NCBI GenBank assembly: GCA_026874595.1
Contig: CM049306.1
Span: 73,779,642-73,843,641, forward strand
DNA length: 64,000 bases
Reading direction: 5' to 3'
DNA from: Sipunculus nudus
Taxonomy: Eukaryota; Annelida; Sipuncula; Golfingiida; Sipunculidae
Positions 45,901 through 56,855 of the stretch are shown one piece after another. The first letter of the stretch is position 1. Every line of letters starts with the position of its first letter. The notes beneath the pieces were generated by a model. It saw only the letters and a list, made by a program, of their open reading frames with translations. It searched no databases and was not told the origin of the DNA. The position numbers were made by a program, and so were the translations under genes.

Positions 45901-46126
45901 TATATATAAATATCATTCTGATAAATAGGCTGTACTTTGAACAACAACTGATGAACTTATGGATGTCATTATACCCTAAAATAATTTTCCAATGGATGAT
46001 TTTTCACCAAAACTGTTCACCAAAATACATACCGTGATATCACGATAATAGGGAAGATGAAGGTACGGTTACCGCGGCTGTCATATATCGTGATAATACC
46101 GTATACCGGTAACCGTCCCAACCCTA
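42934..46126 (-). mobile_element. hAT-superfamily DNA transposon with intact ends
   Basis: TIRs are TAGGGTTGGGACG (42934-42946) and its exact complement at 46114-46126, 13 bp perfect. The 8-bp target-site duplication GTGTACTA flanks it exactly (42926-42933 and 46127-46134). Length 3193 bp. Sub-terminal regions at both ends are rich in palindromic TATCGTGATA / ATATCACGATA motifs, as expected for transposase-binding clusters in hATs. It carries one ZBED-type transposase on the minus strand. The perfect duplication argues for a fairly recent insertion, although the gene is broken. Confidence 0.95.
43347..45343 (-). pseudogene. hAT (ZBED-like) transposase, broken by one frameshift and one stop
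   Basis: The start is at 45343. An N-terminal BED zinc finger is visible: W49, C66-x2-C69 and H86-x4-H91. Catalytic-core landmarks follow: ITTDMWTS (D210), ATTDSASNN (D277), CFGHNLDLAI (C296, H299) and STRWGSK (RW at 359-360). Near codon 424 (about 44070-44074) a one-base shift moves the frame; it resumes with STVVPVLQHIYELLEE (from 44069). At 43545-43547 a TGA interrupts the frame right after DEDPLLW, where relatives usually have a second Trp. Reading through, the C-terminal dimerisation region is present (YPLLAALARKYLCIPATS, VPSERLFSGCG) and ends at TAA 43347-43349. About 665 codons in all, normal length for the family. The element is probably non-functional in this copy. Confidence 0.93.
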
Positions 46127-46309
46127 GTGTACTATAGACTACACTCTTTAGTTCGTCCCAAAACCTTGACCTGTTGTCAATGTTTTTTGCAATAATTATC
46201 TTGACAATATTCTTTAAAAAACCTTAAGCCTAAAGTAGATATGCATATATTCTACAAATATCTGGTAAAGTATTATCATGATGTAAACAGTATTTACTTT
46301 GCGACCCTG

Positions 46310-47300
46310 TTGCATTCAGGGGTTTCAATAACCGCTGGCTTTTGGCAATTTCAGTTATACCTATCACAGTTGTTGAAATGACCTGTACACATAGGCTGTG
46401 GAATGGTAGAAAATACAAAAAAAACTATATAAAAATGCTTATATACACATCAAAATACATCAGTGTCTTTGTCAGTAATTGGGTCTTTCTGACAACATTA
46501 TCATGTTCTTTCCTTAAATTTTAATAAAAACATATTCCCCTAGGTACTAGTAAGCCTGCCATGATTTAAACATAACAAACTTGATGAACTTAACATTGTG
46601 AGCAGATGTTGATAGATTTGTACCCTGCACCGTGCCCAATTAAAGCCTGCCCTATTAAAGCCCGCTTTTCAGTCCCCTGCTGAAGGAGGGGGGAATACTG
46701 AAGAGATCCCTGTCGGTCCTTCCAGATGGGGTCCATTCTTTTACCATATATCCCTTAGACCCTTGCTGCTTTCTTCATCAGATTTTAAGCCAAACTTACA
46801 CAGCACCTGACTGACATGCTGTAATAACCTGCAGGTGGCATCTCATTTGTCTAGCGACCTGTCTGCTCTCAAAAATGGTCTTTTTCACTTATCACTGATG
46901 CCACACTTTCCTAGAACATTAAGCTGGGGGGGGGGGGGGGGGGGCTCTGTGCCTCTAGGCCCTAGCTGTGCCCCAGTCTTGTGCCCATTGCAAAGGACTG
47001 TGGTTCATGTCATATCATCATGGTGACTTATTTTTCATGTAAGCATAGGCCTCTTGGTAAAATTGTGGATTCCTCAGCCATTCAGAAATTTTATTAAACA
47101 TCCAAAGATAACTACAAGGTATTATCTTACCTTGACATAGCCAAAAATGTCACTTATACAATTCCAAAGGGTTCTTCTATTTGGAACCTTACACAGCCTT
47201 TTCAAAATTCTCAGTCTCAAGACATCAGAGCAAATCAGAATCAAGCGTCTTGGGACTAGAAAAGCCTCAGATTAGGTACAGCTCAATGTGTTATTGTTAA
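46310..47300. repeat. Composite dispersed repeat, copy 2
   Basis: Follows the hAT insertion by about 180 bp. Segments 46310-46560 and 46970-47270 match 40125-40370 and 40830-41170 in the same order and orientation. Unlike copy 1 it lacks the SINE and instead holds a G run. Confidence 0.6.
46926..46944. repeat. G homopolymer, 19 bp
   Basis: Uninterrupted G run inside repeat copy 2; potentially G-quadruplex forming and a site of length uncertainty. Confidence 0.9.
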
Positions 47301-47826
47301 CAGGTGTTACAATTTCCCTGTGCCAGCAAATCACTCTTCAAAGCTGGCTTGCTTAAACAAAATGTGACAAAATTCTGGCTCTCAGTCCTTCTTGTCAGTG
47401 AGGCTGCCAGTGAAGTTGTACGGGTGATAGTTTACTTCCCTGGCCCAATTAAACTTGGTGATATGCCTCTGGTAATAAGGTCAGTACTTAATAAACTGTT
47501 TAAAAATGTGGATCCATATTCTAAGTTTACTTTTAGTTGTTATTAAAACCATGAAACATTTATTCATGTAAAAATGGTGTAATCCTGTGTATTGTTGTTA
47601 GGCAGTGAACAGGCAGTCAAAGTATGTGCAATGGATTCGTTAGGAGATAACGTGTGTATACTGTCATCAATTGGCTGCCGGGCTTTATATTTGCAAAGGC
47701 TAATTTCCACTTGTTCATTGTTAAGCTAGGTTTCTATTTTAATGATATTAGAATGCAGTAGCATACACAATTTACACTTAGTATATCCATTATTTATATA
47801 GTATAACATTATTTTTTGGCTACCCG

Positions 47827-48141
47827 GGTAATATCGGACACTTAACAAATTACAGAATATATTAAATATTGCATAGCTCCTGACTGTCAAAATTTGACCT
47901 AGTTTTGGGTTCACGCCGATCACATGTGTTGTGCCTGAACTTTCCAGGATGGCTGAGGCCAGTCATTGGTTCCGTGAAAGCTGTTTTAAACCAAAAATGA
48001 CCTTATATTTAATTTTTGGCTGGATTTAACAGAAGTTGTAAACAAAACAAATCATAAACTTTTATTTGTCACATGGTGTCGGTCAGGATTACCAAAAATG
48101 ATCATTTCCTGAGGATTTATAGTCAAGTGTCCAATATTACC
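47827..48141. repeat. Inverted repeat pair, 17-bp arms about 315 bp apart
   Basis: GGTAATATCGGACACTT (47827-47843) faces AAGTGTCCAATATTACC (48125-48141), 16 of 17 paired. May be TIRs of a small element; no duplication identified. Confidence 0.45.
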
Positions 48142-48639
48142 AAGGTGTTCGATATTTGCCAGGTTTACTCTATATTTAAGTAATTTGGCTGCTCTTTCAA
48201 ATGTGTCGTCCTGGCAATAAATGGTAACTGAGTACTTATTGGACAATTCATAATAAACCTCCGATCTTTATGAACAACCATCAAATGGCTTTAGAAGATT
48301 ATAGTCTGTTTCGCCAAGGGGTGCCTTTGGCTTTTGGCAATCATTAAGCAATATTAACATTTCTGTATAAAATGTTACAATGGCAGGACATGATGTAGAA
48401 TCTGACAATACAGAATGAAACAATAGATTGAAATTTGTCAGAAGTATACTTTGCAAATTTATGGATGTTTTCTCGTGAAGTGACAGTGTATCATGGTGTA
48501 ATTTAGCTGACAATGTATTTTGTCATATTTATGGTACCCAGTACTCTTATTGTCTAATCAACGTCTGTCAGTTTTAATGTGTCCTTGACCTTGTCACTTC
48601 AGTCAGCATGTTGAAAAAAAATGGACTGTTTTATCTTTA

Positions 48640-50030
48640 GGTGTCCGGAGAACTCCTCCATATCCGCTGGGCGGAATTTTATGAAACCTAGGATTATGTT
48701 CGGGTCACATGTGAACTGCTGCACCCCGATTTTGTTTTGCCCTCTGACCTTTCCTCTCTGCCCAGCGTCCATTTGTGCGTCTATTTCCTGCCATAAAACC
48801 ACATATCTCAGGAACTGTTTGACTGATCAGGATAAAAATTTTGTACAAATGTAGCCCTTGAATAGCTTTATAACATACACAAAAAATTGTGGCGCCACCT
48901 GCAACCATGTTTGCACAGTGTCCATCTGTTTGTCTGCCTTGGGTTAAAATCACTCATAACTCTGCAGTGGTTTGACTAATTCACCTGAATTTTGGCATGC
49001 ATATACATCCTGGATAGCTTTCTTGATTTTATGACAGGTGGCGCCACCTACATTCACGTTCACGCTGCAGACATCCATGCTTATATCTCCGGACTGGTTT
49101 GACGTATCTTCCTGAAAATTTGCATGTGTATAGATCTCACATAACTCTTTACCATACGCAAAACTGGTGGCGCCACCTACAACCATTTTTGCACATCGTC
49201 CGTCTGTTTGTCTGCCGTGGGATGAAATCACTCATACCTCAGTTGAGGTTTCTCATATCTGCCTAAAATTTTGCAGGTTTATACATCCTGAACAGCTTAC
49301 TTGATTTTATGACAGGTGGCGCCACCTACATTCTAGTTTATGCTGCAGACACCCAAGCTCATATCTCAGGTACCGTTTGACCGATTGGGCCAAAATTTTG
49401 AATGTGTATAGATCTCACATAGCTCTTTATCATACACAAAACTGTTAGCCCCACCTGCAACCATTTTTGCACAGCGTCTTTCTGTTTGTCTGCCATGGGA
49501 TAAAATCACTCATAACTCAGCAGTGGTTTGACATATCTGACTAAAATTTTGCAGGTTTATACATCCGGGACAGCTTTCTTGATTTTATGACAGGTGGCTC
49601 CACCTACACTTGAGTTTACACTGCAAACATCCTAGCTCATTTCTCGGGAACCGTATGATCGATTGGGCCAAAAAATTGCATGTGTATAGATCTCATGTAG
49701 CTCTTTACCAAACGCAAAACTGGAGGGGCCACCTGCAACCATTTTTGCACAGTGTCCATCTGTATGTCTGCTGTGGGCTAAAAACACTCATATCTCAGTA
49801 GTGGTTTGACTTATCTGTCTTAAATGTTGCGTGTTTATACATCTTGATTAGCTTTCTCAATTTTTTTTGCCAGGTGGCACCACCTACACATTTTGGCTGC
49901 AGACATCCATGCTCATATGCAACACACCTCACTCTATTTTCCCCTGCCACTCAATCCATGCCTCACTTCACCCGTTCCACTCTGATTTTGGCGGATACAC
50001 ATAGTCCCTTGTAGACTACCCATATTCTAG
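48640..50030 (+). mobile_element. Helitron-like family 1 element, copy d, opposite orientation
   Basis: The left side starts at the conserved TCCGGAGAACTCCTCC block (the terminal GGCGGATACAA is missing). The body carries GGTGGCGCCACCT at about 49039, 49167 and 49317, with variants at 48891, 49445, 49594, 49724 and 49874. It ends with GGCGGATACACATAGTCCCTTGTAGACTACCC (hairpin region 50002-50018) and TTCTAG|T at 50030, giving the Helitron-style hairpin plus CTAG directly on the plus strand. Confidence 0.72.
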
Positions 50031-52041
50031 TTACTATCTTGAAACAGCCTGCTGTGTGTGAACAACAAACAAAGCTGACCACAATCATGGCTGGCTCTCA
50101 GTCTTACTTCAAAGACATTTGCAGGGCTGTTCAAAAGAGCTTCAAAGGCTATTTGTTTGACAGCTGTTTTTAAAAAGTCACTATAAAGCGGAATGGTTTT
50201 TGGCAGAGATATCACTTGCTGCGAAAATCTTATAACAAGCAACATGACTACTCTCACATCCTGGTTGAAGAAGCCTCAATTCAAGCTATCCTGTGAGGAG
50301 AGATTCCCAGACTTGTGTGACTGTTTGATACCAAAATTATGATGCAAACACTAGACTTTCTTAAAAACAGTATTGTTCAATTTCTAAGTGCTCCGTCAAA
50401 CATAAAGGATCTATATGACACGAGATCGTACAAAATCAGTGTTGTTCAATTTTTCTGAGTGCCCCATCAAACATTAACAATCTAAATGACACAAGATAGT
50501 CCATTCAATTCACCATTACTCTTTACTTGTATCTAACAATAGTGTCGTCACCAGATGGTAAAAAAAGTAAACAACATGGACAAGTCTGGGGTGTTGGAAA
50601 TAGTGCATATTTAGCGCAAATCACTTTGCGCGAAAATAAAAACACCATTAACAAAACCAATTCCACAGTATACTATTTCTTTCATGCTTTAACAGTCCAG
50701 TTAGAAGAAGAATGGGACACTTGGCAAATTTTGATGTGCAATTGTGCATCATGTATTACAATGTGTGGAAAATGACCTTATCATTATGCAGGATGTGCAA
50801 TGTACATTTCTGACAACTTTATTCAGTTTGTGAAAAAAAATATGGGGAATTACTGCAAATTTTACTCCTTTATTCACTTTTTCCTTAAGGAAGGTTACTC
50901 TTTTTAACCAGAGCACATTTCTTTTTTGGGGGTCATTTACATTTGGCAGGCCTTTTTAAAGACTCTGCAACTCAGTTGAGATACATAGGTGTACATGCTA
51001 AAATAAAAGTTCAAAATTCAGTGTGCCAGTAAGGATTTAGACCAACCCTCATCACTTGATCAGCAGTCAGATTATACATACTAGTGGTGTGCCCATTAAT
51101 GGGTTATATCAGTGATTGGTTTTCTTTCATTATTGATTAAATTGGTTGCTTAGTTGATCACAATTTACAAATGATTATGTATGCACTTCAAAAGAAGGCA
51201 TATTATCCAGATAGTATTCATATTTTGTTTGGAATATAAGAATGACTGGGCACAAAACAGTGAACAACCATTAAAATTAACCTTGTGCGATGAATAAGTG
51301 GCAACAATCTGGCCATTATCTAGACCTTGCAGCATGATAGACAGGTTATATAGCAAATTTCACTGTGATATAGATGGTACTTTAAATAATCATTTAATAC
51401 TCCATCATCAGTTATTTTTTATCTTTCATTCATCTAATGTGATTTAACAAAGAATTCCTACCATTAATATATACCATGTTGAAGAAAGGTCTACATAGAA
51501 TTAAACTCTAAGTTGCAAATGATTCTCTGTTTTCTCATGAAAAGTGCACTAAAAGCAGCATCAGGAAGTGCTGAAGTTACCTGCAACTGGGGAAGCAGAT
51601 TTAGTGTTTATGACATGACATGTCAGGCAGGTGATCCAATGGAATGGCAACACAGGTAGTTGGAGGCCTGTGATTGGTTGTTTTGTTATGGGGCTTTAGT
51701 TATAACTACAACACTGGAGCAGTTCTTCAGTACAGGCCGGGGTAGTTGTGTGAGAGCAGGAGCTCCACAGAGCCAGGGTATCTTCTGATTGGCAAGTTCA
51801 GCAAAACTTTCACATGTATGTTAGTTATACACAGTGAATGGATCTGTTATATGAGATATTAGGATTCAAAATTAAATTTCTGACATGATTATTATTGGAT
51901 TCAGTGTTGCAGTATTGGTAATCAACTTTGTTTGAAAAATAATTGTTTAAAAAATTTATATTGGTGTATAGGGTGTGAATTTGTGTCACTGTTATTACTG
52001 CTAGTAAATTTATGTCTGTTTTAGTAACATTAAAATTTTGT

Positions 52042-52245
52042 TTCATTTCAGCATGTATGCCGTGACCAGGTGATGCCACACAGTAATAAGGATTACAGGA
52101 AGTTGTGACTGTATACGCCTGAGTGATTGTGCTTTTTCTGCTAGGATCGGGTATTTTTTTATGTATCCTAGAATACTGGGATGAATGGGACCCATGGTAA
52201 CAAGTGGTGCCACGGCGACACAGCTTAGATCACGCCTGACCAGCC
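52042..52245 (+). promoter_or_regulatory. SLMAP 5' untranslated region with 3' splice acceptor
   Basis: TTTTGTTTCATTTCAG at 52036-52051 is a good acceptor, suggesting that the first coding exon of SLMAP runs 52052-52434 and that an upstream non-coding leader exists. The ATG at 52246 has the context CAGCCATGTC. The upstream ATG at 52054 leads to an immediate stop. Confidence 0.5.
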
Positions 52246-52434
52246 ATGTCGGCTCTGGCAGTGTTTACATGCCGCCCTAACTCACACCCGTTTCAGGAGC
52301 GGCATGTGTCTGTTCATGAGCCTGTTAAAATCGGACGCTCTGTCGCAAGAGCGAGGCCTGCACAAAATAATGCCATCTTTGACTGCAAGGTGCTGTCTAG
52401 GAATCATGCATTGCTCTGGTATGAAAACAGCAAA
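52246..52434 (+). CDS. SLMAP: SLMAP (sarcolemma membrane-associated protein), first coding exon, FHA domain start
   Basis: 63 codons in phase 0, ending at AAA|gtaagt, a consensus donor. The frame reads [20 protein letters not shown], then [18 protein letters not shown] and [19 protein letters not shown], nearly identical to the vertebrate SLMAP N-terminus. It carries the FHA phosphopeptide-binding landmarks G30-R31 (human Arg32 equivalent) and S51-R52-N53-H54. In other animals SLMAP is a tail-anchored coiled-coil protein that recruits the STRIPAK phosphatase complex to phosphorylated MST1/2 (Hippo pathway). The next expected segment (FYLQDTKSSNGTF-like) was not found up to 64000, so the following intron exceeds 11.5 kb. 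Confidence 0.95.
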
Positions 52435-53589
52435 GTAAGTCGACACTTTTTACTATTGTTTCAATTTGCTACAAGTGAATTTAAAAAAAATAATAATTCT
52501 ATTAAAAGTTTTCACATAATGGGTATTTCATGTGCGGATCCATATCTGGTCATACCCCAGGATCATTGTTTTTAAAATAAATAAGTTTTAGCCAGTAATC
52601 AGTCGGAGATTGCATGTATATATACCCTGTCAAAATTATTAATCACCACATCAGAAAAGTATTACCAGAATCCTGTTCAAACTTTGGTATATGCTCTTCA
52701 AGAAAAAGAAATATGAATCCAAGCCCAGAGAAGTGTGCATCACAGTTCATTAACTCAGTCGTTGCATCACAGGTGAGCTCTGCCTGCCAGGACAAAGTTG
52801 GCCCCTATTTAGGCTAATATCAATGAATATATCTTGTCCTTGGCAAGGATAGTCAAATTGGTTCACTATGTAATTGACGGGATCACAGCTATGTCAGCTC
52901 TTGAAACAAGTTGGCCCTTAATACCAGTGAATAGCCTGTGGCAAGGATAAAGATGTATCACAATTGAAAAGGTTCCTTTAAATGAAAAAAATAATATGAT
53001 GATCCAGATTACCTCCAAATTTTAGCAACTGTTCATAGATCCTTTTCTTCATTGACATGATACATACATGTCTTAGGTCTTATTGTGTGAAATGCTTTGC
53101 TTGTGTTAATTGGACAACAAGATTTTACACATTTTCAAAGTTTTATGCCAGCATTTATGTGTGATTGGATCTATCTCAATATTTCTCTACATACATGATA
53201 CCAAAGGGCTATTCTTGTCTGTGAGACAGGTCTAGCAAAACCCAGGGTCTGCATGAATGCTCTTGATATTTGGTTTGTCTAGAGGGATCACATGCTAGGA
53301 AAACTGAATTATTTGCTGCAGCAGCCTCCTGAATAATAAGATAATGTGATCTTGAACCTTAATAATAGAATATATCTGTCCACTTTTGAAATCAGGCTAG
53401 TTTCATCATGACACAGACGATAAATTTTGTTTTATTTTTATTTTAAATTTATAAAAAAAATTTAAAAAATTGGAATATATCATGACCTTAAACCTTTTGC
53501 TTGTGCAAGGATGCCACCACCTAAGAGATCTACATTAAGAAAAATCAGACACTTAACAGAATTTGGGAGCAGACCCTGAGAGAGGGTTC

Positions 53590-54450
53590 ATTTTCTGTTA
53601 GTTCTTTATCATTATCCCTCTGTCCATTAACTTTTAGTGTCGCTGTGATATCTTACCAGGCCTTGGTGGATTTTCATGAAACTCGCCATAACTACTTACC
53701 AATAGATTGTCTGGCCAGAGTTTGATGATGGGCAAAATCCATACGTTTAATGAGGTCAGAGGTCACTAGGCTACTTTGTGGTGTTCCCACAATAACTTAG
53801 GAGGAACATGATTGATTTTGATCAAACTCAACAGAAATATTAATCAATAAAGTATCTAGGCTTAGTTCGATATCCATCAATATCCAAGCATGTTAATGAG
53901 ATCAGTGGTCATCTCACTTTGGTAGCACCAGGGTGACTTATGGAAAATCTTATGGATTTTCATGAAACTCATACATATTAACTAATAGAATTTCTTACCT
54001 TGGTTGTATTCTCAGCAAATTCACACATATTTAATGAGGTCAGAGGTCACCAGGCTGCTTTGTACAGGCCAATTTGTGTGGTGTGGCCGTGATTACTCTC
54101 CATAACTACTTACCAATTGAAAATCTCACCTTGCAGAGGTCACCAGGCTGCTTTATAGTGGTCATTATAACTTACCAGAAATATGATGGATTTTGATTAA
54201 ACTCAATAGAAATATTAACCAATTTAATATCTTTGCCAAAGTTTGATTCCCCAGCAAAATCACTGCATATATATATTTAATGTCAGAGGTCATCACACTT
54301 TGGTGAGGCTGTGATGACTTACAAAATATAGATGGATTTTCGTGGAACTCTTTATAAATATTTACCAATAGGATTTCTCATTTTAGTCAAATTTTTGGCA
54401 AACCTATGCATTTCTTATAAGGTCAGAGGTCACAAGACAGACTATGGTTG
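53590..54450. repeat. Tandem array of about 140-150-bp units with AGGTCAGAGGTCA
   Basis: Units share GGATTTTCATGAAACTC or TGATTTTGATCAAACTC, TTACCAATAG, TTTAATGAGGTCAGAGGTCA and CAGGCTGCTTTGT-like text. Perfect AGGTCAGAGGTCA occurs at 53753-53765, 54037-54049 and 54420-54432. Probably the core of another minisatellite-bearing element; termini not defined. Confidence 0.7.
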
Positions 54451-56855
54451 CCTTCTTGTTTGTGGTGGCTTCAAATTAGCAATAATTACGGTCACTCTGT
54501 GACCATGAAATTGAAACCACACAGGTTTGAAAGCATACCAGACCATACCAGCCCGGCATAAATAATTCAAAATATTTTAGCTGTGAAAAAATAAATGCTT
54601 GTACATTTATATCACAGTGTTTCACCTGTTTCACCTGTATTAGTATTAGTGACCCCTGTCGGATATATCTGAAGTGTATGTGTGCCAAGCTAGATGACAT
54701 CCAGTGGCCCTTAAAATGAATATTTGATAGAAGGTACTCTTTCACATTGTGCCATATTTAGTTATTGTTGATAAAAAAATTGCTACAGAAGTAATTGTAG
54801 CTGCTAGGGTAGCGCACATTGTATCTGTAATCTGTTATAAAGGACTAATGCTGATGTCACTACCGTAATCATATGACGCGCCTAACAATGTTTTATTGGC
54901 TATTGATGAAAGGTCAAAGTTCATGATGGGGCCAGATTGCTGTAGAACAGTGGAATATGATGTAAAGCCTCAGATTTTAACTATGAAAAACTGAATATGG
55001 TTCCTTCTTTCACTCATGGAAGTAATTCGCAAGATAAACGGCACTCGCGTTATTCTGAGCACATCCCTGCCTTTGATCCTGCAACAAGGGGGTACATGCA
55101 GCAGTACAGGCGCCCTTTGTTGTTTTAGCAGGTGATTACTCGTGACTCATCTTTTAATTAACAGGAGTAAGATTCCTTCATTAAGACAGTTTTCCTAAAC
55201 GAACTTATTACACGGTTATGTAGACACAGGTTGGTTCCTCACATCATCACTGACATGCAAGTTGTTTTGAAGTAGCCAGCTTGGCAATGCTTCCTGCGTC
55301 CGTTGGCTCAGCCATCTGTGACTTTTCAAAAATGCGATATCCGGGCAGAGAAATGGTAGGCCCATATAAAAGTGAAATCAGCGATTTCTAAAAAACTTTC
55401 ATCACTACAGTTTATACTTTCATTTTCAAAATAAATAATGTATACTACTACACTAATGATAGAGAGCGAAATAAGAACACTGTGAAACTTTTAAAAATAA
55501 ACGCAATAATTCAGCCCCTCTGATATAAAGACAGCCATAGTACCATGGGACATATTATACGCCTTTGTGGCTCATTTTTGTCATAAAGTTGCATGCTGAA
55601 TAGTTATTATTTATTCATTAATACCAATCCTTCAAAAACTCAGCATAGAGAATCATCTGACATCTCTTATCCAAGTTAGGCCAGCTAAATGAAGCAATAT
55701 CACAGTTGAACTGCTTCAGATCTGTACAATATTTATTTGCATAAATAGATATTTTTGTTTGTACAGTAAGGAAATATGGTAAACACTAAACATGTTCAGT
55801 GGATGATCATCATGTAGATCTGTGGATTAATATCTGAACAAATTAAAACATTTGTCCAAGTTTCATTTCTATAGATTAAATATCAAGCAAGTCTTGTCAG
55901 GATATCATAGTCTCTTATTGTTTTGGATGGAAGTTCTTTAATCAGAGGAGCAAGTATGGATCCCATATCATGGAAACATGACTGCAGAGGGCATGTTATG
56001 TTATATAGACAGAAATGAGCACTATTGGCACGGAACACAGTCAGAATATTTAATGTCTTAACTGAAAGCAGCTGAGGTGCTGATAATTGATTCCAGATGA
56101 AGAGTGCATTGGGGAGGTTCATAGCCTGGCTCCCTCCCTCCCTCTGTGGTCTCCAAGGAAAGGAGGCCAGGCTTAGAGCCCTCAGGCTTGAATCTCAACT
56201 CCTGTGGCCCCACCAGTTGCTGGTGCTACTAATGTTAGCATTTGCATCAACTCTGTGCTACCTGCTCCCCATCCTCTTCCTGCTTATCATTTCAGGCACA
56301 AGGATGCAAACAGGCCCATGCAGTGATGTAAATACTGTAATAGGTACCTGTTCGCTCTCTTCAGTGTTTGCATTACAGAGATAACATGAAGTACTGGCTG
56401 ATAATAGCCTGACTGATTAGTTTTTGAATAACTAGATGTTTAACCATGTATAGTCTGGCCTGTATTCCATCCCATCAACATGAGTTTGCCCTTTTGTGGT
56501 AATTTGTCATCATAATATTCATTGACAAAATTTGTCATCACCTTCATTTTTGAATATTCAGTGGCCTATTTTTGAAATAAAATGGGTGTCTATTTCACAT
56601 ATTATGTCATTTTGTGTTCTGCTAGTGTTATCCCAAGTTGACTCATCTTTACTTCAGTATTGGCTAAGATTGTGTACATTAAATATGGTATGTGATGAAT
56701 GTGATTTTACAGTGCATTTAAATACAAATTACACCCAGCTTCTCTGCAAGACAGCCCTACTGAATTTTAAAGTAGATGATAATATAAAGAATTTATATAT
56801 ACCATTTTTCAGGCAAAGTAATTCTAATATTCTGTTAAATCAAAATCAAACATAA

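Larger units (their letters stand above)
46135..52041. other. DENND6-SLMAP intergenic (or SLMAP leader intron) sequence
   Basis: Holds a composite repeat (46310-47300), a G run, an inverted repeat (47827-48141) and a reverse-oriented family 1 Helitron-like element (48640-50030). 50055-50110 resembles 15600-15665. I recognise no exon, though 51720-51790 is locally GC-richer and could be promoter or leader sequence. Confidence 0.5.

Noticed and set aside
47602-47729. Possible second exon for the 42519 plus-strand frame (SEQAVKVCAMDSLGDN...)
   Set aside because: It follows a TTAG and is open in the right phase, but there is no pyrimidine tract of note, no homology and no terminal signal.
56097-56384. 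95-codon plus-strand frame with a hydrophobic stretch (LLVLLMLAFASTLCYLLPIL)
   Set aside because: Locally GC-rich and looks like a membrane segment, but contains a possible acceptor (CATTTCAG) inside and no homology I recognise; too weak to call a gene.
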